A DNA stretch of 64,000 bases from Pelosinus propionicus DSM 13327. GTDB taxonomy: Bacteria > Bacillota > Negativicutes > DSM-13327. Position numbers and translations under genes: made by a program. Positions 56,058 through 64,000 of the stretch are shown piece after piece. A model generated the notes under the pieces. It had not been told where the DNA came from and ran no database searches. It worked only from the letters and a program-made list of their open reading frames with translations. Positions within the stretch are counted from its first letter, which is position 1, and every line of letters starts with the position of its first letter. The stretch is taken from assembly GCF_900114615.1 (NCBI RefSeq), contig NZ_FOTS01000014.1, positions 1 to 64,000 on the forward strand, in the 5' to 3' direction.

Positions 56058-56607
56058 TCAATTTTCGCAGATAGAAATAGGTAAATAAACCTTGATGTAA
56101 TTGGGCAAGGCATTCATCCATTGTGAAAATTGACATTTAATCATTGTTGCAATACGCTTGTTAGCCTTTTTCGCGACCCCATTAAGAAATTCAAGTAACT
56201 GAGCCAAAGCAACGCCCCTATCTAGTTCGCCAAGCTCATCACACATTGCTAAGGTGATACATCTATCCCATAAATATCTCTCAATTGGTCTTCAATATCA
56301 CGAGTAGGCATACACTTTGCATACATACCGATAATTTGCTCTTCGATTGCGTTAGAGGTGCTCTCATGCTTTTTGCTATTGCCAGTATTATTATCATCTT
56401 CGTTATGTTCGTCATAACCTAGATGGTCTGCCATCTCAGCCTCCAGAAATTGTTGCATAGGGTCTTTGAAAAGATCTCTGCATTTGTACGTTTTGCATAA
56501 ATGGTCATCTCTTTCGTGGATATTATTACCATTTTAACAAAATCTGAGACGTTCGCTATTGAATTTTGAAGTGCAAAAGTTGAGTCTAAAAGTATCACAT
56601 GATTCAT
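56058..56607 (-). pseudogene. IS256-family transposase remnant (internally deleted)
   Basis: Readable pieces are EAEMADHLGYDEH (N-terminal signature of IS256 transposases), GNSKK, then IIGMYAKCMPTRDIEDQLRDIYGIDVSP, with the block between them shortened, and a further piece with W and L spacing in another frame. Stops and frame changes separate the pieces. It is an inactive copy between the sugar-binding gene and the GPH transporter gene. Confidence 0.82.
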
Positions 56608-58130
56608 TATACTTTTTCTGTAAAGTGAGTTACAGCACTTACCCCACCATGTACTACATTATTATTTCCCCAACATTCTTTATAATCCCAACCTGTTAAT
56701 TCTTTAAATGCAGTTTTTGCTTCTACCGTAGCATCTGTCATAGAGCCACCTTGTTTCAATCTGTTAACTTCATCTACTAATATTTTATGTCTTTCCTTAT
56801 TTAATTTCAATCTTGTTGAAGCAATCCAGGTAACTCCAAGTAGTAAAAATGGAGCACCAATAGTTAAAATGGTAATTCCGAGCACTGCACTCTCCGGCTG
56901 CACAGTAACACCTGCTTTAAATCCAAACGCCTGTAACACAAAGCCAAGCAATGCTGCTTCAACCGCAGTTGCGACCTTTGAGAGCAAGGAATTCACTCCT
57001 GAGAATAATCCTTCTCTTCTCTGCCCTGTTACAGCTTCATCTACATCTGCGATAAACGCCAATTGAAATACGGGTACATAATCAATGCCCGTTCTTCCTA
57101 CAGTATTGATGACTGCAAGAATCGTTAACATAATTACCAAACTGGAGGAAACCCCTAAGGTTAATACATAATATCCAAGTAATGATGCAAAAATGATAAC
57201 AGTCGATATTTTGTAAGTAACAGGTCCTCCATATCTATAACAAGTTCCTATAAAAAACAATAACGCGATAGATGAAACAAGGGCCATGACACTTGTTATA
57301 TTTGAAGTGGTAACTGTGTCTAACATTAAAACGAAAATAACAAAATACGTAAACACTCCGGTAGTCAGATTTTTAAATATACCACCAACCCCCATTAATA
57401 CACAATGTAGTCTAAAGGTTTTTATTCTCATACTGGAGGCTACATCAGAACAGATCTGAGGTAATATCTGCCAGATACTGCCGATATTACTATTATATTC
57501 TACCTCTTTGGGATCGCGTTCAAAAGTAAAAGTCCACACTAACAGTAATGCAAAGGCTGTCATGAGTCCATAAATGAGACCCGTTAGCCAAAAGGCTTCT
57601 GTAGAATCTTTCCCATACATTAGAAATAGGCGCCCCGGTATAAAAGATGCAATCATATTGGCAATTGTACCAAAAAATTGTTTTGTTCCTGTTAGCTTGG
57701 CTTTATCACCTGCATCTTGTGTCATCTCAGCAGGCAATGTGGAACAAGGGACGATAACCATAGTAAATATTGCTTCATAGATCAGATTCATAATGAGATA
57801 ATAAGTAAAGGATTGACCAGTAATCCATAATAAAGGATATACAATCGCGATAGTTGGTATACCCATGAGAATAAAAAATCTTCGCCGACCAAACTTTCGT
57901 CCTAATCTAGTATTGCGAAAGTTATCAGTTATAAAGCCCATGACAGGGTTAGCAACAGCATCTAATAATCTTGCCACAGTAAAAATAATCCCTGCTTGTA
58001 CCGCACTCATATTACACATAGTTGTATAAAAATACATTAGCCATAGCGATATCAGTAATTGAGCTCCACCGCCTAAAAAGTTTACTGAAGCATAGCCAAT
58101 AATATTTTTTAAAGTTACTTTTCTAGCCAA
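56607..58130 (-). CDS. GPH-family sugar:cation symporter
   Basis: 507 residues from a TTG at 58130, which has GGAGGG 7 nt upstream; the frame opens further up. About 12 membrane helices of the glycoside-pentoside-hexuronide:cation type (DAVANPVMGFITDNFRNTRLGRKFGRRRFFILMG is the signature loop). Located 36 bp downstream of the GH105 gene on the same strand. It probably imports unsaturated galacturonyl-rhamnose or oligogalacturonides for GH105. Confidence 0.88.
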   Translation of the reverse strand: MARKVTLKNIIGYASVNFLGGGAQLLISLWLMYFYTTMCNMSAVQAGIIFTVARLLDAVANPVMGFITDNFRNTRLGRKFGRRRFFILMGIPTIAIVYPLLWITGQSFTYYLIMNLIYEAIFTMVIVPCSTLPAEMTQDAGDKAKLTGTKQFFGTIANMIASFIPGRLFLMYGKDSTEAFWLTGLIYGLMTAFALLLVWTFTFERDPKEVEYNSNIGSIWQILPQICSDVASSMRIKTFRLHCVLMGVGGIFKNLTTGVFTYFVIFVLMLDTVTTSNITSVMALVSSIALLFFIGTCYRYGGPVTYKISTVIIFASLLGYYVLTLGVSSSLVIMLTILAVINTVGRTGIDYVPVFQLAFIADVDEAVTGQRREGLFSGVNSLLSKVATAVEAALLGFVLQAFGFKAGVTVQPESAVLGITILTIGAPFLLLGVTWIASTRLKLNKERHKILVDEVNRLKQGGSMTDATVEAKTAFKELTGWDYKECWGNNNVVHGGVSAVTHFTEKV

Positions 58131-58166
58131 AATAGTTCCCTCCAATGTTTTGCTAAAACCCAATTA

Positions 58167-59252
58167 TTATAAAATTTCATTTTCCGCAGATGCCAGTAGG
58201 AATGGTCCTAAACCTTTTGGCTCATTACTGATGATTGGTTCACTAATATAATAAGCAAACGTTCCATCTCTTTTGTCTTTTCCGCCTAGCCCTGCCACAT
58301 AACAGATCTTGTTTAAATTGATAAGTCCTTCTTTTGTCTCTAAAATAAACTCATCAACTAATCCTTGATAGGCTTGCTTTGCAGTTTCCTTTAAGCTTCC
58401 TGGTAAATATCCATTTCTTACGCCTTTCAATAAAGCATATACAATCATTGCAGATCCTGAAGCTTCTAAATAGTTGCCTTTCCTCTCTCCTGCATCTAAA
58501 ATTTGATACCATACGTGACTTGCTTGATCTTGTACCTTCAACAAGGCTTGCATACATTTATTGAATATGCTCACTAACGTTCCCCTATCTTTATTGTTAT
58601 CTGGAAAATTTTTCAATGTATCCACTAAAGCCATCACATACCACCCCATAGCCCTTCCCCAGAATTGTGGAGATAGACCTGTTTTCTTGTCTGCCCAAAT
58701 TTGTTCTTTTGCTTCATCCCAGGCATGATATAAAAGGCCTGTTTTTTTGTCCTTTAGATTTTTTTCAGCTATGATAAATTGGGTCGAAACATCATTAAAC
58801 TCTATTAGATCTCCAAATTCCTTTATATAGGCGGCATAAAAAGCAGCTCCCATATACAATCCGTCTAACCATATTTGATGAGGGTAGATTTGTTTATGCC
58901 AAAAGGCACCTTCACTCGTACGTGGATGGGTTTCTATTTGTTGTCTTAGCAACAATAATGCTTGCTTATACCTTTCATTGCCAGTTTCTTTATACAAGGT
59001 TATTAATATTTTCCCATTATTTAAATGATCAATATTATATTCCTCTAATTGATATCCATTAATCGTTCCATCTTCTTGTATAAAGTGATCCATGGTTTCC
59101 ACTATAAAATCAAAATACTTCTTCTCTCCTGTTTTTTGCCAAACTCTTGCAATGCCATCTAAAGTTAAGCCATACTCATATCCCCAGTGATCCACTAAAT
59201 TCGTCTTTCTTGCAATTATTGAATCTGCCATCCATTGCGCATAGTTTTTCAC
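58167..59252 (-). CDS. Unsaturated rhamnogalacturonyl hydrolase (GH105, YteR-like)
   Basis: 361 residues from a GTG at 59252 with AGAGGTGA upstream. An (alpha/alpha)6 barrel pattern with WGYEYGLTLDGIARVW, the catalytic Asp in QIWLDGLYMG (D130) and SPQFWGRAMGWYVMALVD. No signal peptide, so it acts in the cytoplasm on unsaturated disaccharides released from pectin. It lies between the LUD gene and the GPH transporter in one operon-like run. Confidence 0.9.
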   Translation of the reverse strand: MKNYAQWMADSIIARKTNLVDHWGYEYGLTLDGIARVWQKTGEKKYFDFIVETMDHFIQEDGTINGYQLEEYNIDHLNNGKILITLYKETGNERYKQALLLLRQQIETHPRTSEGAFWHKQIYPHQIWLDGLYMGAAFYAAYIKEFGDLIEFNDVSTQFIIAEKNLKDKKTGLLYHAWDEAKEQIWADKKTGLSPQFWGRAMGWYVMALVDTLKNFPDNNKDRGTLVSIFNKCMQALLKVQDQASHVWYQILDAGERKGNYLEASGSAMIVYALLKGVRNGYLPGSLKETAKQAYQGLVDEFILETKEGLINLNKICYVAGLGGKDKRDGTFAYYISEPIISNEPKGLGPFLLASAENEIL

Positions 59253-59299
59253 ATTTTCACCTCTTGTCTTTCTCTTTTACATTAACTAAAAAGTTTTCA

Positions 59300-59941
59300 T
59301 TAATAGCCAATTTCCTCAGCTATGATGATAATTTTAATTCTTCCTTCAAACTTGATCCCATTATGAATAATTGTAGTAAAATTACATATTCTTTTTTTAC
59401 AATCACAGTCCACGCACGTTCCAGTTTCTGCGCATGGTGTTTCATGTCTTATTCTTCTAGAATTCATCGGTGCTATTTCTTTTATTCTTTTAAAAGCATC
59501 CTCTAAGCAATTTACTATTTTATTAATTCCTGCTACTATGATTACATTCTTAGGACCAAAAATCATTGGTGCTACTCGATTCCCAGTACAATCTGTATTT
59601 ACTAGTTCTCCATTTTTAGTAATAGCATTCGTCCCTGTCAGCAAAAAATCAGCAGTAAGAGCTTTTCTATGAATATCCACTATATCTGGATCAAAAGGGA
59701 GATTTTGATATCTGTCAAAAAACTTATAATTGCCATTTCTCAAGATATCTACCAATCCCATCTCACTTAATGTTACAGACCCTCCTATAGCAACAGTTGA
59801 TCCTTCTTCAATCATATTAAAAAGTTTTTTCTTTGCCTCATCTGTATTTTGCACATAGGATGCCTGAAAATATTTCTTATTCAAGATTTCCACCATGTCT
59901 CTTGCTTTGCATAGATTTTTCCACTTTCTTATCTCGTCCAC
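59300..59941 (-). CDS. LUD-domain protein (lactate-utilisation/YkgG-like)
   Basis: 213 residues from a GTG at 59941 (GGAGG 9 nt upstream). Single LUD domain: GSTVAIGGSVTLSEMG, TNAITKNGELVNTDCTGNRV and a C-terminal cysteine set (CAETGTCVDCDCKKRIC). The role in a pectin locus is unclear; these proteins often accompany sugar-acid or rhamnose/lactate metabolism. It is the first gene of the GH105 - GPH run and is preceded by a promoter that resembles the GH28 one. Confidence 0.85.
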   Translation of the reverse strand: MDEIRKWKNLCKARDMVEILNKKYFQASYVQNTDEAKKKLFNMIEEGSTVAIGGSVTLSEMGLVDILRNGNYKFFDRYQNLPFDPDIVDIHRKALTADFLLTGTNAITKNGELVNTDCTGNRVAPMIFGPKNVIIVAGINKIVNCLEDAFKRIKEIAPMNSRRIRHETPCAETGTCVDCDCKKRICNFTTIIHNGIKFEGRIKIIIIAEEIGY

Positions 59942-60042
59942 AATGCTCCACCTCCTTATAAAAAACCACTTAAGACAACATTCAAAATCATTAATGAATT
60001 AGAGATAGCAAATAGATATAAATACTTTTTGTTCTTTCTTTT

Positions 60043-60089
60043 ATTATAAAATAAAAATAATTTTCCAAGAATTTGATATATTAAGATAA
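60043..60089 (-). promoter_or_regulatory. Promoter with shared upstream box (LUD-GH105-GPH unit)
   Basis: On the minus strand a TATAAT -10 (60043-60048) lies exactly 29 bp downstream of the 12-base box TTATCTTAATAT (60078-60089); the -35 is weak (TTCTTG). The same box, spacing and -10 occur before the GH28 gene, which suggests a common activator. A terminator hairpin lies at 60142-60177. The rest of 59942-60280 has no gene. Confidence 0.55.
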
Positions 60090-60141
60090 TTATTTACTAT
60101 TTTAATAAGTTTTCTACACTATTTTAAAAGACTTAAAAATT

Positions 60142-60180
60142 AAAGCCCTCTTTGTCAGGAAAGACAAAAAGGACTTTTCT
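60142..60180. terminator. Terminator between GH28 and the LUD unit
   Basis: Arms 60142-60156 and 60163-60177, one mismatch, T-rich on both strands. It lies downstream of the GH28 gene on the minus strand and separates the two transcription units. Confidence 0.75.
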
Positions 60181-60280
60181 TTCTTGCTAGATAAAGATCT
60201 ATCAGCTATATAATAAAGGCTATTTTTGCAGAATCAGAAAATAAGATACTGTCTGATTTTAAGTAAGAATGACTAAAATT

Positions 60281-61678
60281 TTACCTAGTCTGTAAATTGA
60301 TACAAGATAAATAATTCCTTACGCTATCATAATTTTCCCCATTAATATTGACATTTTTAAATACCAATTGTTCAACATTCTTAAAAACAAATGGTATTTC
60401 TACGTTATGCAATGTACAATTTTTAAATTGTACATTGGTAATGGGGGTACGCTTATATGCACTCATCAAAAAGCCGGTTTTTCCACCATAACTTTCTAAG
60501 TTCTCAACAAAGATATTGCGGATAATGGGCGTATATTCACCAACATCTCCCTCTTCATAATTCATATCCACAATGAGTATTTCTTCTCCGATACTTTTTA
60601 CAACCGTATTTCTAAAGTAAATATTTTCAATGATGCCACCTCGTACAGAGTTAGTTTTAAACCGTAGTGCACGATCTAAATTCAGACTATCCATCACATT
60701 ATTGTCTGCAAAAACATTGCGAACACTTCCTGATATTTCACTGCCAATAGTGATTCCACCGTGCCCATCTTTCATATAATTATTTTGGATTACTATATTT
60801 TCGCAGGGAATATTAATCCGCCTGCCATCAGCATTTCTGCCTGATTTAATAGCAATACAATCATCGCCATTATCAAAATAGCAATTTTTGATCACAACAT
60901 TCTTACAGGAGTCAGGATCAAAACCGTCAGTATTCGGACCATGTCCAATTATTTTTACTTTATCAATCGTAATATTTTCACAAAGCACAGGAGAAATCTG
61001 CCACATAGGTGAGTCCTTTATCGTAACACCTTCAATGAGGATATTCTTGCTGTTATAAAATTGAATAAAACTTGGACGCAAATAGTGCCCGCTGCCAAAT
61101 CTTCGTTCTTTAACAGATACATTTCGTTCTGCCATCGCAAAAAGTATATCACGATCTTCAGCCTGATGAGGCTGCCCTTCTTGCCAACCATACTCCTTTT
61201 TCCCTTTCCACGGCCACCAATGTTCTTTATCCCCATTACCATCAAGGACACCTTCTCCAGTAATAGCAAGATTCTCAGCTTCGTAAGAATAGATTAGAGG
61301 TGAATAATTGTACAGTTCGACGCCCTCAAATCGATTTAGCACCATGGGTAAATATTTCTCCAGTTCCTGACTGAATTTTATAATAGCTTCTTTTGATACG
61401 TGTAAATTAATATTGCTCTTAAAATGAATTGGACCTGTAAGATAGATTCCTGCAGGAACGACCACTCGTCCGCCACCAATATTATTAGCTAAAGTAATCA
61501 CCTTACGAAAAGCCTCTGTACAATCTGTTACCCCATCTCCAATTGCACCATATTCTGTTATCACAAAATCACGATTAGGGAAAATAGGGGGGATAATTTT
61601 ACTTAAAATACTCTGGAGTTGTCGCCATCCTTGCTCCTCTATTTCTGCTCCGTCAACTGGAATTTGTTTAACATTCAT
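60281..61678 (-). CDS. Polygalacturonase-family glycoside hydrolase (GH28)
   Basis: 465 residues, no signal peptide, parallel beta-helix. Catalytic motifs in order: NTDGFDPDSCKNV, GDDCIAIKSGR, GHGGITIGSE, RALRFKTN. The N-terminal FVITEYGAIGDGVTDCTEAFRKVI is typical of bacterial GH28. It should cut galacturonan or rhamnogalacturonan oligosaccharides in the cytoplasm. SD GGAGG precedes the ATG. Own promoter upstream, shared in design with the LUD unit. Confidence 0.92.
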   Translation of the reverse strand: MNVKQIPVDGAEIEEQGWRQLQSILSKIIPPIFPNRDFVITEYGAIGDGVTDCTEAFRKVITLANNIGGGRVVVPAGIYLTGPIHFKSNINLHVSKEAIIKFSQELEKYLPMVLNRFEGVELYNYSPLIYSYEAENLAITGEGVLDGNGDKEHWWPWKGKKEYGWQEGQPHQAEDRDILFAMAERNVSVKERRFGSGHYLRPSFIQFYNSKNILIEGVTIKDSPMWQISPVLCENITIDKVKIIGHGPNTDGFDPDSCKNVVIKNCYFDNGDDCIAIKSGRNADGRRINIPCENIVIQNNYMKDGHGGITIGSEISGSVRNVFADNNVMDSLNLDRALRFKTNSVRGGIIENIYFRNTVVKSIGEEILIVDMNYEEGDVGEYTPIIRNIFVENLESYGGKTGFLMSAYKRTPITNVQFKNCTLHNVEIPFVFKNVEQLVFKNVNINGENYDSVRNYLSCINLQTR

Positions 61679-61711
61679 AACTCTACCTCCACTATTGCTA
61701 AATCCAATTTT

Positions 61712-61758
61712 ATTATAATTTACAATGACTTTTGGGAGAATTAATAATATTAAGATAA
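61712..61758 (-). promoter_or_regulatory. Promoter with shared upstream box (GH28)
   Basis: TATAAT (61712-61717) with the box TTATCTTAATAT (61747-61758) 29 bp upstream, giving a leader of about 27 nt. Flanking bases also match those of the LUD promoter, so the two may have arisen by duplication or convergence under one regulator. Confidence 0.6.
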
Positions 61759-61924
61759 GTATTTGTTATTTATAGAATCTTAAGGCGGTCAGGACTCTTA
61801 GGTATACTAATCAAATCATAACCCCCCCGTTACATAGCATTTTTTTTGTTTCACGCGCTACATTACTCAACAAAAATATGTAATTCGTTCTTGGCAGAAT
61901 AATTGATTGGAACGAACAACATAT

Positions 61925-62150
61925 TTCAAATATCCATATGAAATTCGCAGAATGATTTATACGATGAACTTAATACAAGGATATTGGCAATTGCGAAAGG
62001 TGACAAAAACGAAAACAGCCCATCCTTCTGACGAGGCTCTGCGTAAGATCCTCTACTTGGCGACAGTTGAGGCTGCCAAGAAATGAACTACGCCAATCAG
62101 AAATTGGACAGACTGTATTTCAGTAGGTCGATTGGATTCTATTTAGCCAA
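61925..62150 (+). pseudogene. IS256-family transposase C-terminal remnant
   Basis: The plus strand reads FKYPYEIRRMIYTMNLIQ, then LRKVTKTKTAHPSDEALRKILYLATVEAAKK, a stop at the usual Trp position (TGA at 62084), and PIRNW. These are the C-terminal landmarks of IS256 transposases. It is inactive and opposite in orientation to the remnant at 56058. The rest of 61759-62286 has no gene. Confidence 0.85.
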
Positions 62151-62286
62151 GAACTTGATAGTGTTTCCAAAACCATTTACACAAAATGATTTTATACTCT
62201 CTTGTTATTGTGTTATTCCTTCAATGACCAATTTCACGTCCTTTATAATTAGCTTCTGATGATTGATCTATAAGTGAGCCAACTTC

Positions 62287-63078
62287 TTATTTTAACATTG
62301 GTTTATTAATATATCTTTTTAAATCACAATCAGTTTTTAGCATTTCTTCAATAATAAGTTTTGCTATTTCAATTGCCCCTTTTTCTTGGAAATGAGTATT
62401 ATCATTACTGCCTTGAGGATAATTATAACTATCCCCTGCCTGTAGCTGCATAAATATAATTTTACTTTTTTCTGGACCCAAAGAAGCAATATAATTTCGA
62501 CTTGCAGTACTCAAATCGATAACCAGGACGTTTTCTGCAGCCCCAACTTCTTTCATCGCATCAGGATATTTCCCATGACTTGCAATTATTTTTCCATTGG
62601 TATCAAAATTTCTTCTTTCAACAGGAGTAATCAGAATGGGGATCGCTCCATGTTTTCTTGCACCATTAATATATTGCTTGAGATATTCTTTATATGTTGT
62701 GCTTGGCTCTGTATACAAGCTAAGTACATCCTTCTTTTCATCATTGTGCCCAAATTGAATAAGTAAATAATCCTTGGCTTTTATTTCGCTGAGAATTGTA
62801 TCTAGTCTTCCCTCATCAATAAAACTTTTTGTGCTGCGTCCACTAGTCGCATAATTTTTTATAGTTACTTCTTTTGAAAAATATCTATCGATCACTTGTC
62901 CCCAGCCAGCCCTCGGCGCCCGTTCGCTTTTATAATTGCAAACAGTAGAATCACCAGCAAGAAATATGGAAATAGGCACTTTTTCTTTACTTTTCTCACT
63001 AGCAAAAGCCATATTTAAACCAAAAACAGAAAAGCTTATACATACAGCTACACCCCATAATAAAAAACGCTTCAACAT
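62287..63078 (-). CDS. SGNH-fold rhamnogalacturonan acetylesterase (CE12-like)
   Basis: 263 residues with an N-terminal signal peptide (ending near MAFA). SGNH blocks: GDST (nucleophile Ser), the Gly block in NYATSGRS, GHND, and DNTHFQEKG (Asp/His). It should remove acetyl groups from pectin outside the cytoplasm. SD GGAGG precedes the ATG, which is 15 bp after the Skp-like gene, so the two may be cotranscribed. Confidence 0.9.
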   Translation of the reverse strand: MLKRFLLWGVAVCISFSVFGLNMAFASEKSKEKVPISIFLAGDSTVCNYKSERAPRAGWGQVIDRYFSKEVTIKNYATSGRSTKSFIDEGRLDTILSEIKAKDYLLIQFGHNDEKKDVLSLYTEPSTTYKEYLKQYINGARKHGAIPILITPVERRNFDTNGKIIASHGKYPDAMKEVGAAENVLVIDLSTASRNYIASLGPEKSKIIFMQLQAGDSYNYPQGSNDNTHFQEKGAIEIAKLIIEEMLKTDCDLKRYINKPMLK

Positions 63079-63093
63079 ATTTTTCCTCCGTAT

Positions 63094-63555
63094 TTATTTA
63101 CTCATAATTTTCTTTAATACCTCATTGGTAATATCTTGGCCACCGCAAACCACACTGTTTTTTTGCACAACAATCGTTAACCCTTTGGCCTCCATTACTT
63201 GCGTAATTACAACGTTAATCTTTTCCACGATGGGCTTGAGCAATTCTTGTCGTTTCAGCTCTAATTGCTGACTAAGTTGAAGGTTAAGGCTTTGCTTCTC
63301 CTGATCGTTCAAATTGGCTGCTTTATCCTCAAATTCTTTTTTCATTTCCTCTTGCTCGGCCTTTAGTGCAGCATTCCCCTTCGCTGTATCTGGATGTTGA
63401 TTAATTAAACTTATATAGTCTACCACACCAACTGGTGGAGCTACAGTTGCAGCAGCCCGGGCTATGCCGGGTTGGATTATTATTACACCAAACATTGCGA
63501 CAAAAAATAATACGATTAGATTTTTTATCAAACCTTTTTCCTTTTGTTCAAACAT
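63094..63555 (-). CDS. OmpH/Skp-like periplasmic chaperone
   Basis: 153 residues from the ATG at 63555 (GGAAGG 7 nt upstream; the frame opens 20 codons earlier). N-terminal membrane/signal segment, then a short beta part (VGVVDYISLINQHP), a long charged coiled coil and a C-terminal beta strand (KGLTIVVQKNSVVCGGQDIT), the Skp pattern. Skp binds outer-membrane proteins in the periplasm, again pointing to a diderm host. Confidence 0.82.
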   Translation of the reverse strand: MFEQKEKGLIKNLIVLFFVAMFGVIIIQPGIARAAATVAPPVGVVDYISLINQHPDTAKGNAALKAEQEEMKKEFEDKAANLNDQEKQSLNLQLSQQLELKRQELLKPIVEKINVVITQVMEAKGLTIVVQKNSVVCGGQDITNEVLKKIMSK

Positions 63556-63659
63556 AATTGACCTTCCTTCCTGCCCTTCGTAGGCATAAAAATTCATATA
63601 ACTTCCTGCACTCATAGATCTAATTACTATTTACCAAAATAACTCATCGAATTAAGTTA

Positions 63660-64000
63660 TTAAGCTTTAAACATCTGCATTATATTCTGTAATTCATCCG
63701 CCATTTTAGCCAAAGCTTGACTAGCATCTGAGACTTCTGTACTAGATGCCGATTGTTCTTCTGTTGCCGCTGATACAATTTCTGTCTGTTCAGCTGTCAT
63801 TCTACTTTCCTTATCAATTTTTTGCACAGCAATAACAACTTGCTCACTTTCACTCGTTATTTGTTGAATCGCAGCAGAGATTTCATGAATTGGATCAGAT
63901 ATTTGTTTAATCATTTGGATAATCGCACTAAAACTTTGCCCTGCTATAGTTACGACATTCGTTCCGTTATCTACCTCCTTCTTACCTTGCTCCATAAAGA
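63660..64000 (-). CDS. Methyl-accepting chemotaxis protein, C-terminal end (cut by window edge)
   Basis: At least 112 residues; the frame continues beyond the right edge. Coiled-coil signalling/adaptation region with typical repeats (ISAAIQQITSESEQVV, EIVSAATEEQSASSTEVSDAS, the second methylation helix) and a C-terminal LAKMADELQNIMQMFK. A chemoreceptor whose sensor domain is out of view. Confidence 0.9.
   Translation of the reverse strand, partial: FMEQGKKEVDNGTNVVTIAGQSFSAIIQMIKQISDPIHEISAAIQQITSESEQVVIAVQKIDKESRMTAEQTEIVSAATEEQSASSTEVSDASQALAKMADELQNIMQMFKA

Overview
The window looks like a chromosome segment of a diderm Firmicute (class Negativicutes, Pelosinus/Sporomusa type). It mixes outer-membrane functions (a TolC-type channel, HlyD-type adaptor, Skp/OmpH-like chaperone) with genes typical of clostridia and bacilli (CBO0543-family membrane proteins, a DUF5692-like protein, a DacF-type D,D-carboxypeptidase). 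Shine-Dalgarno sequences are strong and GTG/TTG starts are common. The taxonomic call is inference; no rRNA gene is present.

Left flank (1-22136): an IS3-type transposase fragment; a multi-cluster 4Fe-4S protein and hypB; a TetR-controlled export operon (HlyD, two ABC-2 permeases, TolC, but no ATPase); a sigma-54 activator whose frame is broken in an A8 tract; a -24/-12 promoter in front of a TetR-like regulator and a DUF5692-like membrane protein; then ordinary genes (GNAT, iron-sulfur flavoprotein-like reductase, saccharopine-dehydrogenase-like protein, ABC1/UbiB kinase, CBO0543 pair, D,D-carboxypeptidase, MFS transporter, Nim-like flavoprotein).

Centre (about 22137-50182): an integrated element of about 28 kb that splits selO. 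The C-terminal 116 codons lie at 21786-22136 and the N-terminal 368 codons at 50180-51283, both on the minus strand. Joining them at a shared ATC (GAT in gene sense) restores one continuous 484-residue frame. At the right end are three overlapping tyrosine-recombinase genes plus a coiled-coil DUF6262/TnpC-like gene, as in Tn554-type elements. The cargo resembles a defence island: a DUF3800 gene with a hairpin-repeat 3' UTR, a NYN-domain operon, several unknown small genes, a protein kinase-SF1 helicase fusion translationally coupled to a PLD-like/HEPN-like partner, a 1496-residue helicase-nuclease, and a VRR-NUC/CFI-box nuclease divergent from a HEPN-motif protein. Remnants of ligA and of an unknown gene show turnover inside the element. 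The kinase-helicase/PLD-HEPN pair is the best candidate here for an undescribed system.

Right flank (50183-64000): superoxide dismutase, a one-TM protein, an ogt-alkA-type DNA alkylation repair pair, and a pectin/rhamnogalacturonan locus (solute-binding lipoprotein, GPH symporter, GH105, LUD protein, GH28, SGNH esterase) with IS256 remnants at both sides and two promoters sharing one architecture. The window ends with a Skp-like chaperone and the 3' end of a chemotaxis receptor.

Single-base frame breaks occur in three flank genes (sigma-54 activator, UbiB-like kinase, MFS start), so sequencing error should be excluded before giving them biological meaning.
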